Source of the DNA: Amoebophrya sp. A120
Taxonomy: Eukaryota > Sar > Dinophyceae > Syndiniales > Amoebophryaceae
Length of the DNA stretch: 64,000 nucleotides
Reading direction: 5' to 3'
Assembly: GCA_905178155.1 (NCBI GenBank)
Contig: CAJINV010000005.1
Span: 6,125,207-6,189,206 of the forward strand
Shown: positions 45,001 through 57,000 of the stretch, in pieces
Layout: the number at the start of each line of letters is the position of its first letter
How positions within the stretch are numbered: the stretch's first letter is position 1
Program-made: the position numbers and the translations under genes
Notes under the pieces: model-generated
Database searches by the model: none
What the model was told of the DNA's origin: nothing
Seen by the model: the letters and a program-made list of their open reading frames with translations, nothing else

Positions 45001-48000
45001 CAGGTTTGGAAATCGGAGTTCGTCGTATCAAACACGGTGGAGCACTTTTCCCCTGCACAAATGTATGCATATGGAAAAGCACCGCAGTCGTACAAATTCT
45101 TGCAATCCTGCATGACAGCTCTGTTTTGCCTACCTGAATCTGCAAGACAAAGTCCATTTTTCGTCATTTTGCGGAAACTTGTCATGCCATTCATACGTAG
45201 TACGATACTTTTGCCATGCATAACACCGCATCAGAAGCAAGCGCGTTGTCCGATACCTCGTAGTTTCCCGCCGCCTGGCCGTGCTCGCAGAGTTGTTTCG
45301 CGTTGTCGGAACTGCACTTCTCGTGGCAATATGCAATACAAACTTCCCGTAGGTACTGAATGTACAAAATGCATGACAAATTTCACAGTCCTGGAAAAAA
45401 CTTTTGTCATGCAGAACAGAATCGGCGAAAAGTTCTGTGGTCATGCAGAAACAGAATTCATACGTGTACGGAAAATTTCCGGCGGATAGGCAACCGGTGA
45501 GTTCTACCAACGCCCCCGGCGCCAAACACCGCAGTTGCGCCGTGCCTGGGTGGGAGTCCGCGCATTTTAGATCCGGGTGCTGCTTAAACGCCATGGTGCT
45601 ATCCGGGTACAGAGACAGTTGCGGAGGTTGGCTATTTTCGGAAACCAGGATGTCCTGCCAGGTCTTGCTGTTGATCAATTTGTACCCGTAGCTTTCGTCA
45701 ATATTCGCCGGTGGCCGGCAGGATTCGATACAGCAACTCTTCTTGCAATCGATAAAGTTGTGCCACTGCTCGTCGCAGTACGTCACAAGCGGTTGTTTTG
45801 TGTAATACCACGCGCCGCCGGGGTTGTAGCCGTATTGACCAACTGTGCCGGTCGCCGGCGTCGGGTGCAGACTCGTACACGTGACCGCACTGCAGCTGGA
45901 CCAGCAGCGTTTCTCCAGATTGGTATCCACCCCAACCTCCGGCCGCAGGCGGTAATCCGGAAGACAGTCGAAGCAGTACTGCATATTCGGCCCGGGGCAC
46001 ACGCTCGGGTCGTGGTTCGGGCGCCCGATGTTTTCGAGGGTGAAAAGGGTTGCGTCCGACTTATGAGAGTGCACAAATCCCCCTCCCCCTCATTTGTCAT
46101 GCAAAATACCGAGCCCACCTCTTGCATTCAAGCCAGCTGCGCATGACAAGTGTTGGACGGCCAAACAGGACTAGACTCCATGTCCGGAGTTGTCATGCAA
46201 AAGCTACATTTGTGGCATTGCTTCTGTTGCTGCTCATGCAATATAAATCAGGGGGAGGGGGAGTTGTGCACTCTCATACGACTTGTCGTTGGTGCAGAAG
46301 CACGTCGGCCGACAGTACAACTTCTCCACCTCCTCGTCCTCCTGACTGCACTTCAACCGGGCTTGCTGGGACAAGTTGTCGATTTGCTGCTCGCTATACG
46401 ACGGTGTAAGCGTGCTGTGATACCCGTCCGCGCATTTGAACGACGCGTGCTCGAATTCCACTGCGTGAACCCCCGACCCGGTAGCCGGCGGGTACAGTCC
46501 GCGCATGGTCAAAGCTTATCAAATGCAAACATGTCACCTGGGTCTGGAAATTTTCCAGATTTGTCATGCATATTCTCCATGAGCCATGATGTCCGTGATG
46601 CATGCCGTAGCACCACAGATTTTTAAAGGGCTTTGTGATCATACCTCTACCGCATGAGAAATGCCCTCTCCACGTAGGACAATCCCGACCCCTCTTGCTG
46701 GTCATCCAATACAATTTTTTTTAGGATCCACAAACAGCATCACAAGTTGTGACCTTCCAGATCCAGACCCAGACATTTTTGCATTTGATAAAGCTGCTTC
46801 CCAATCGATTTTATAGCCAGTTTTGTCCAGCGGTTCCCGGCATACTTTCTGACAGCAGTTACCCGATTTGCTACATTGCTCCCTCGTGTCGCGCTTCTGG
46901 GTGCACCACCGGATTTCTGAGTAGGTGTCGACGGTGGTGATATCAAAATGACTCGGTGCAAAGTCGAGCCGCGGCTGAAACCAGGCGTTCGTCGACAGTT
47001 CCTTAAAGTGACAGTCGACGAAAGAGCACTTCGCCCAGCACCAATGATTGTCGTACCTCGCCCCATCCCCTATCGCAAGAAAAAACTGCTTCGCTGTAAA
47101 CTTGTAATGCAGAAAATGTATCCGTGAAGCGTCTGTCTTGCTACACATGCAAGACGCTGGATTTTTAGCTGTGTTTTCCCTTAGAAATCTCGCATGGCAA
47201 ATTTTCTGTGTGATGTAGAACAAACTTGTGATGCAAAACTTGCAAAATCCTTACAGTGAAACACTTTTTTCCTACGATATCCCCGTAGAACGGCGCGATT
47301 GTCGGCCACGTGTACACCTCATCCATCAAATCGCCTGTTGCAGCTGGCAACGGAGCCGCCACGACCCACGCGACGGCGCCGCTGTTGTAGTTCGGAATGT
47401 TGTCCCCAGCGAGTTGCTCGACGGTCCACCGGTTTTTCCCCGCGGCCCCTTGCGACGACCAGACCTGTATCGAAAGGAAAAATCCCCCCTCCCCATACTG
47501 AAATGGTATATTTTTCGATATTTGTGATGCTCATTTGTGGCCACAAATCGTGTCTGTATTGCAAGAAGGCAACTCCGCAGGCTCCGCCGCATTGTGCAGG
47601 CGGTTTGTCATGCTGTTGGGCCTACAGCGCGGATGTTTTTCATGCTAAGCGCCTAGCCCAAAACCTTTCTACTCACGCTTGATATGGGCCTGCAGTGCTC
47701 TTCAGCGAGACAGCTCGGATTGTGTACACAAATCCAGCATCAGAAGTTTCGTTTTGATGTGGGGAGGGGGGATTTTTCCTCTCGATAACCTGCACGGTAG
47801 TCGTCGGTGCCTGCGTACGGTCCGCAGACATGAGCGCGTAGCCGATGCCGTTACTGTCTTTCCCCACATCAATCAAGCGCCACTTTGACGCCCCGGTGCC
47901 GATCTGGATGAATTTGGGCCCGAAGGATATTTTTGCGGCGGCAAAGCTTTGTAAAAAATCCCGGCTCGGCCAGGGACTCCAGCTTGTGCGCTTCAAAAAT

Positions 48001-51000
48001 GACGTGTGGAGCGGAAGATTATCCGGTGTCGTTCCGCCGTTGGCAAAGTTAGCCCAGTTGTTGCTCCGAAAAATTTCCGCCGTCCGAATATCCGCGGTTA
48101 TTTGCCCATTTTCGGGTAGATACGCGATCCCGAAGTGCGAAAGGTTGACAACGCCCCCGTTCGTGGACAAGCCAAACCGCCACCGGCCAAATTGCAGGAA
48201 TCGGTCGCCGAAATACACCCCCTGAACAGCACCCCCGGCAGCATCAGCAACGGGTCGGCTCCATAAAACCGCGGAGCTACCCGTCAGATCCGAACCGCAC
48301 AACGCTTGCACGGCAGCACTTGCCAAACACTGCGCGACCGTCCCGGCGTTGCCACCCGTGCGGCACACATGCCCGTTGCTGGTCCAAATAGTCGCAATCT
48401 GCTCCCCCCGGTGCTGCAGGATCAAACACGAAGATCCAGTCGCACTGCTGATTTCTCCCAGCCGCCAGTCGCCGAACTCGACGAAGCGATCCCCAAACGT
48501 CACCATACTACCCGCCGGCGTGGGAAGCATCCGCGGGCTGACTTCCCGTAACGCGTACAGCTATGCATTGCAAAAGCATCATACGTAGTGAAAATAAATA
48601 GCACCACAAATTTTTTCAGAAGGACGAAAAATGCAATTTGTCATGCCAAATTAGCGTAAGCAAACCAGATCTGTCATGCTATATAGTACGATACTTTTGC
48701 AAAAATGGATAACAGCTCATTGTCGGCGATTAAGTCCGCGGTCGGCGTGAATTGTGCCACGAGTTCCACCGACGAATCTGTTTGCTCGCAGGCGATGCAC
48801 CGTTGTGCGTGCGGGGCCGGGCAGTTTTGGTCGTCCGGGTCAACTATCAATTGCAAATATGTCTGGGTCCGGAAGGTTCTGAGACTTGTCACGCACGTTT
48901 TGCATGAGCCATGACGTCTGCGATGCATGCCCTAGCATCACAGATTTTCTGAGGTCTTCTTGGTGCCTATTCTGCATGACAAACGCCCTCAATCTCTCCG
49001 CGTAGCAGAAATGAGAATCATTTTGCTGCTCATGCATTTAGAGATTTTTTTGACATCGAAACGCAGCATCACAAGTTGCAACCTTTTTCCAGACCAAGAC
49101 ATATTTGCATTTGATATCAACGGTGCCAAACGCGCAGTCGCAGATCGGCAGACAACCACGAAACTGGATCTCGCCGTTATTTTCGTTCGGGTTGCACTTG
49201 AACTCCGCGATGGAATGGGGGTGATAATTCTCACTGTTGCAGGCGAACCTTGCGACGTCAAAGGTCGGTCCGGTGACAATGCCAGTTAAGTCTGTCGACT
49301 GCACCTGTCACAGGAAAAAGTGTTGACGTTAACGGAATTTGTGATGCAGCAATGCATCACAAAAAGCGTCAGAATTTGTCATGCATAGCATGCATATTGG
49401 GCTACATTTGTGATGCATGGCTGCAATCTGTGAAAACTGTAAACGTTAACACTTTTATTTCCTGTGATAGCACCCAGCCATCTCCTACGTTCGCCGGTAC
49501 GGTTGGATAGAGAGCCGCGTCGGTGAGAACCGCGTTCCAGTCGGGAGTCACGACAAACTGCTTCTCCTCGTGCATTACTGCAGGTTTGGTGCATATCAAG
49601 TGCAAAAACGTCACCAGCACCCCAGACTTGTCATGCAGAGTTGCATCTACAGAAACGTTTGTAATGCGGGTTCCCATGAGGGACATTTCTAGTCGTGACT
49701 TGAAATTTGTAATGCTGGAAACAGGATGAGCAGATGGATTTGTGATGCGGATGCCGTTACGAAGAACCCGCACGATGCTCCGGACTGCAACTTGTCATGC
49801 GTGGCTCCCAAAGCTCCTAGATTTGTGTTGCCAAGTGTCCAACTTGACCACTATAGGGGTGGGACGTTTTTACTCAGGATAGTGCACGCCCGGACGCAGC
49901 AAGTGTCCAGGTCGGTCGCCTCGGTACATTGGTAGTCGGCACACTGATATGAACTGCAAAAGCATCGCACTCGTAGTAATTGCAACCATGCATTACAAGT
50001 CATTTTCTTGAGGTAAATCCGCATTGTAAATTTTATTTCTCATGCTGAGGAAATTTGTGATGCATTTATACGAGTACGATACTTTTGCAATGCATAACTG
50101 AGTCGACGCGTGGTTGCTTCGTTTCAAGTACCCGAACGGGCAGGTTAATGCTGTGCACCGCTGCGCTATCAACTGCAAAAGTGTCTGGGTCTAGAAACTT
50201 GTAATGCTGCGTTGGGAATAGCGAATGCTCTGCAATCCACAGGCAAGCATGAGAAATATTAATATTTGCGTTTCTTTGTGTTGCCTTGTTCGCATGACGA
50301 ACTGCGTTTTTGCATGACAGGCAAAAGGGTCTCTTCTTGGACACGCATGACAAACTTTTTGGTCATGCCAGACAAGCATGACAAATCTCGCAATCTTCCA
50401 GACCCAGACACTTTTGCATTTGATATGCGCGCAGCAGGTTTTGAAGTCCGGGGAGGTGAGAAATCCGGAGTTGGCGTGGCAGGTGTTGGTATCGCAAACA
50501 TACGCCGTGGGCGTCGTCGCCGCATTGGTTTTGACCTCGTAGTTATCAAAAGTAAAAATGTTTGTGATGCAGGGTAGCGTCTCATGATGAGGCTACCAAT
50601 GCTGGCTCAGCATGACAAGTTCCTGAGCTCCTAGGTGTTGCCTATTCTGCATGACAAACTGCGCTTCTGCATCACAGAAAAACGGAGCTCTTGGGTAACG
50701 CGCGTGACAGATTTAAGAGTCATGCCAGACAAGCATGACAAACATGAATTCTTCCAGATCCAGACATTTTTACAATTGATAGTAGTCCTGTCCCGCCGTG
50801 GCGCACAAATACCGGCCGTTCGGCGATATCAATATGAAAAATCCCCCCTCCCCATATCAAAGTGGAAATTTCTGATTTTGGATGGCTAAGGGCTGGGCGT
50901 CCCCGAGTAGACTATATCTAAAAAACTTAAACCACATACCCGGTAAACTCTAGTAGGATTTTTATTTGGACGATGTGATTTCTACCGAAAGACAGCAACA

Positions 51001-54000
51001 GCAGCTCCTGGGAAGGCGGCGTAGAGAGCTGTGTTGTTATCTGAGTAGAAATAACTTCGTACAAATTTGCCCACTAGCACCGAGGGATCAAAAAAAGTAT
51101 AGAGAGGAGTACTACCAAAAAGAAAAAACTAGTTCTAATTCCACTATATATAAAAACGCCCTAAAGCTGGCACCCTCGCACTGGTACAACTGAAAGACCA
51201 CCAAAGTGGAAATTTCTGATGCTGGTTTGCGTACTCAAATCCGACTTGTCGTGCAGTAAGGCACCGCGGCCAAATCCGCAGCCTAGGTGGGAGCGCTCAG
51301 GTCTAGTTGTTCAGCATTGCAAACGGCTACCCTCTAGGACCAACAGCATGTCAATTCGCTCTCACAATTGGGCGGATTCCTCTGCACTTGTCTTCTTGCA
51401 AGACAGACCTGATTTGTGGTCACAAATCAGCAGCACAAATTTTCGGAAACATACCTTTTCAATATGGGGAGGGGGGATTTTTTCTCTTGATAGGCGAGTC
51501 GCACTTCTCGCGGCAGCCATTCATTTCCACTTCCAGCTCCGGGCCTAGGCACCGGTACTGCGCTGTTCCGTGGTGGGTGGGTTCACAGAGAAAATAGGTG
51601 TCCCAACTGTGGTAAACGGGGTTGGCCGCCCCCGTCTGCGGGTAGCCCCGGGTGGCAGAGGTCAGGGCGTGGAGCCAGGAGACGCCGGATTTGAATGTGT
51701 ATCCATACCCGGTTGTCCCCGGCGTTTCCTGGTTCACCGGCGGGTAGCAGCCGAGGACGCAGCAGGAATCCAGACAATTTTGCCACCGGTACTTTTGCTC
51801 CGAACAGAACCGGTCCGGGTTAGCTTGGTTGGTCAGGTAGTACGCACCGACGGAGTTGTGCGCGGTTGATTGGTCCTCACACGAGTCTGTGTTATCCTGC
51901 GGCGGGTTCCCCGACGTGAACGAACTGCAGTCCGCCCAACACCGGACCTCGCCGTTGCTATCAAGCGGCTTCAGCTTGTGTATCCTGTGCAAAAGCATCG
52001 CACACCTCGTAGTAATTGCGTTTATGCATGAGTTTTCTTTTTCTAAAGGTATATCAGCATTACAAATTCATTTGCAATGCTGGGCTAGTTTGTAATGCAA
52101 TTCATACTAGTACGATACTTCTACAGTTCGTATTGTGTTTGTCGTTGCAACTCGTGCAGTACTGTTTCTATGACAGTGCACAACTCCCCCTCCCTCTCAT
52201 TTGTGATGCAAAACCCTAAGTCCAAGTGCTTTCCTGTGGCACTGTTTGCATGACAGATTCCGGAAGCCCAAACAGTACTGCACGAGGCGCATGAATTTGT
52301 CATGCACAGGCTCCACGTGTGGTGGTGTTTGTATTGCTGTTCATCTTATACAACTGAGGCGGAGGGGGAGTTTTGCACTCTCATAGTTTCCGTTGCGACT
52401 CGTGAACGATCCCCGCCGGCCGGGGGCACCGGAGCTGGCCGGCGATCAGTTCGTCTGACCTTACCGGCGTATGCATTGCAAATTATGTGTATGTCTGGGT
52501 CTGGAAATTTGTGATGCTACAATGTGACTGGTGGGCGCACTGCAATACGCAGCCCGGCACGACAAATTTTTGAGCTGCTCTTGTGTTTCGTTTTCCGCAT
52601 GGCAAACTGCGTTTCTGCGTGACAAACAAGAGGCCCTTTTCCTGCTCCTGCATCACAGACTTATGGTTATGACTCATGCCAGACAAGTATGACAAACTTG
52701 CATTCTTCAAGACCCAGACGTTTTTGCATTTGATACGGCGTGCCGATTTGCAACTCCTGGTCTGCCGGAGTAGTCATTTGGTCCGCGGTGCACCGGCAAA
52801 TGGGGTTGCAGCCTTTGACCTGCAGTTCCGTATCCGGGTCCTCACATTTCAAACTGGCTTGGTACCCATTCAGACTCACGAGGGACTCGTAGTTGAACTT
52901 GCACGTGTAATTGGCCTCGGTCTGCCACACACTAACACCCGCCCCGTGGGGGTAGAGTTCCTCGGAGATGATCACGCTGTGCCATTGGATGTTGTAGGGG
53001 ATCTTCGCGAACGCGGACGGTTCCCGGCAGCCCTTGACGCAGCACCGATCCTGGTCGGTTGGTCGGTCGCATTCCCAATCTGTGCACTGGATCTATCGCA
53101 GGAAAAAAGTGTTACAGGTACACATTGTGTTGCAAGACCGGCAACACAGATAACCTTTCTAATGCAGGAAATGCTTGGGAGCCTCGTTTCCTTCCTGTTT
53201 TCCCTTATGATTTTCGCATTACAAGTTTTCCCTGCCACACAGAGAAAATAATTTGTGATGCAGAAACTCCAACAAATGTGTAACTGTAACACTTTTTTCT
53301 CGTGATAGGATCTGCGCCTCGTTTAACCGCTTGTGATACACCGCGGGCGCAACGTATCGCAAGAAAAAACTGCTTCACTGTAAACTTGGGATGCATAGAA
53401 TGAAACACAGACGCAGTTGTCTTGCTAAGATGCAAGACATTGGGTTTTTAGCTCTGTTTTCATCCCTTAGGAACCTCGCATGGCAAGTTTCCTTTGTCAT
53501 GTATATACGAACTTGTGACGCAAAACTGGCAAAATCCTTTACAGTGAAACACTTTTTTCTCACGATACAACGTTGTCGCAGGTCAAAGCTGTGCACATTT
53601 GGGCGCAGCAGTGCCGGAAATCCGAATTCGTGTTGACGATGTCGTATTCCGTTTCGCACATCATCTCTTTGCACTGCCGCCCCGTGTTGGTGATCACCTC
53701 GTAGTTGTTATGGGATTCTCAGCTGTTACACTCTCAACTGTTTTTACACGAATTTGTGATGCAAGAATAGAAAAAGTGAGAGAAGGGAGCTTGTTGCACC
53801 TCTCGCATTACAAATTTGGCACAGATTCCCATGCTGCTTAGCCCTTCAAAAATTTGTCATGCGAAGTAGCTTCATCGTGTGCATCCATGCTGATGAGCAT
53901 TTTGCATAACAAATCGTGTAATGGTTGAGAGTGTAACGTTTGAGAAGGCCATAGTTGTGAAAAATGGGGTCGAAACTGCTGGTCCCAGTGACTGTGTCGA

Positions 54001-57000
54001 AACTCAAGGTATCAAGCGCAAAAGTGTCTGGGTCTGGAAGGTGGTAACTTGTGATGCTGTCTTTGGATTCCAAAAACATCTGCATTGCATGACTAGCAAA
54101 AGGAGCCCAATTTGTGCTACACGTGTGTGTGTGTGTGATGACCTTTAACTCCTGTCAGGGCGGCGTTAGAACAGATCTAGCCTCTGCCAATACCGTGGCG
54201 TTAGAGCAGATTTAGCCTCTGCCAATACCCCTAGGTGGACACCCGTTCCACGTCCTACAGGTACCACCCGACCGCACCCGCCGAACCGTTTCCGATTTCT
54301 TACGCGTGCATGCGGCCGGTGGGCGCTAGATGTGGCTGCCCTGCTTTACCATCCAAGCCCGCGAGCAAGGTGGAGCTCCAGCGTTGCCTTGCTGGGTTAT
54401 TCTTACAAACGTGGAACGCTACTGCTTCTGTGGTCGGTTGCGCCTACACGGGGAGGGCATTTCTCATGCGGAATAAGCATCAGGAAGCCTTCTAAAAATC
54501 TGCGAAGATGCTAGGGCATGCATCACAGGCGTCATTGGTCATGCAAAATATGCATGACAAGCCTGGCAATCTTCCAGACCAAGACATATTTGCACTTGAT
54601 ACAAGGTCGGACTGGATTCACAGAGGTACTTCCCGGCCTCCGAGTCGCACGGTTCCCCACACCCTCTCAATTCGATCAACTGCCCCGACCCGAGACAGCG
54701 GAATTCCGGTCCATCCCCGTAGCCGCTGTGCGTGGAATCGCAGACGAGTTTTGGGTTTTTTCTCCACGTCAGGTCCCCCGGGTTGGGGTAGGAGGAGCTT
54801 ATCCTGTGCAAAAGTATCGTAGTCGTACTATACTTCTAATCGTATTCATGCATTACAATGTTCTTTCTCAAGTTGAATCCGCATTACAAATTCTATTTCT
54901 CACGCTGAGGAGATTTGTCATGCGATTTATACTAGTACGATGCTTTTGCATTTCGTAGAGCTAACCCCACTGTTAAACTCGCTGTCCAAGATGTCCCGCC
55001 ACGTGGCCCCGGCGGCCAACTCGAAGCCGTAACCCTCGTTCGTGTTCGGCTCCGGGGGCCGGCATATGCATTGCAAAAGCACCGTACTTGTATTGCAATC
55101 ATGCATTACAAGTCTTTTTCTACAGGTAAATCCGCATTACAAATTTTTTCTATGTTGAGGAAATTCGTATTGCGATTTATACTAGTACGATGCTTTCGCA
55201 ATGCATACGGCAGCCCGGAATGCAGCAGCTATCCCGGCAATCGATTTCGTTGCGTCTCTGCTGCGAGCAGTAGTCTACCACCGCGTCGGGGCTCTTTCGG
55301 GTGAAGTAGTACGCCCCGCCCGGATTTGTCGCTGTTGGGGTCGTGGCCGCGAAACTGGTGCAGGTGATAGAGCTGCAGGCCGCCCAGCAGCGCCGCTGCC
55401 CGTCACTGCCTGGAGTTCCGTCAGTGTTAGGGTGGTGAATGTAGTCAGTGATGCACTGGTGGCAGTACTGCTTCGCGGGACCGTATCCAAGAAAAAAACT
55501 GTGTTGGTGTAACTTTCTGTTTCTTTGGCTGTCAGCATCACAAATTTATTTGCTCTACATGACTACAGAGAAAAAAAAGGTCGTCGATGGTATCAGACTA
55601 AAGGATTTACGGAATCGGACTTATTTCTGGAATCAGGCTAGTGGAATCAGGCTAACAGTTGGAATCAGACTAGTGGAATCAGGCTAGTGCTTCAACATCG
55701 CGTCCGTGTTCTGTCGTGCTCGCGCGCCCGGGTCTGGTAGTAGTTTGTTGCGCCCACTGCTGAATCATGTGGCCGCTCCTGATCTTAAGCGGAGGCCTTT
55801 GGTGCTGTTACAGCACCAAAGACCTGCTTGACTTTCGGCACCATCCACGGGCCAGTGTCTCTCCGCCACCGCCGATCCCGTTCGATATGTCCAAGGGCGC
55901 CATGCTTCCCAACAACACTGACGCCAAGCCCGGGTAGATTGCCTGAGATATGTTTTTTTTATAGGAGATTCAGGCTGAAAAAAACGGGAATGCGATGCAT
56001 AGGTCTGGCGCAAAATGAAAATCTACGCAGCAGCCCCTTTCTGCCTCGCACCACTACCATCTTCAGCAATATTCGTGTATAGGTATACTTAGAACCGCGC
56101 GCGAAGTTGCAAAAAAGTGCTCCGCGCGGCACTGCGCACAGTCGTCTCCTTTTCGCGGGCCTAGTCTTTTTGCCAACTCGATGCACGAACAACCACAACT
56201 CCAGAGGCTGTGTGCAAAACGCATGGATGCAAAGTCTTGGGGCGGCGCCCGCGCCCGCCGAGGCACGGCGAGAAAAGAACTAAAGATGAGGAAGGAAGCC
56301 GCAGAGCGCTGCAGCCACTGACGGAATAAAAAAAAGCGACATCACAACGAAGCGCCTCGCAACACTTGCTCATTGGTCCAGCGCCGGGCTTTGCGAAGTA
56401 GAAAACGCAAAAAAAGGGTCGACTTTTTAAAATTTGCCAGCGCTCCCCCCCTATTTTTTGCTCAGAAGTCGGGAAGTTGGGCAGTTTTTGTTTAAGTTCG
56501 AGAAATTGCCTCCAGATAAGCGCGGCGACTTCGCGTCTTTTCCTCTTGACATGTTTCAGCTTCCCGTCGTTCTGTGCGCATGACCCTGCCTGCGCCGCGC
56601 GGCCACGGCCCGGGCCGTGCTCTGCTTTTCGCTGTAGGCTTTCCTAGGATCTCTGCATGGGGGAGCAGCTCGCGACGACGCGAGGGCTTCTAGCAGCCAG
56701 GCGGTGCCCGCTAGACATGGCCGGCGACATCACAACGAGTCGCCTCGCAACACTGACTCCTTGGCCCAGCGCCGGATCTTGCAAAGTAGAAAACACAAAA
56801 ACAGGGTCGATTTTTGAAAATTTGCCAGCGTTCCCCCCTTATTTTTTGCGCAAAAATCGGAAAAATATGCAATTTTTGTTTAAGTTCGAGAAATTGAATC
56901 CGGATAACCGCGGCGCCTTCGCGTCTTTTCTTCTTGACATGTTGCGCGTCGCTCTGTGCGCAGGAACCTGCGCGGCCACGGCCCGAGCCGTGCTTTGCTT

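Noticed and set aside
5486-55207. Recurrent proteins such as MQKCLGLE..., ILCKSIVLV..., SCAKVSYSY... in many places
   Set aside because: These are translations of introner termini (families A and B) read into flanking DNA. They recur because the elements recur, and none is part of a conserved coding segment.
3343-55207. Regularly spaced near-identical 25-30 bp repeats suggesting a CRISPR array
   Set aside because: The repeats are inverted pairs of several families at irregular spacing with coding sequence between them, in eukaryotic-type DNA. No cas genes are present.
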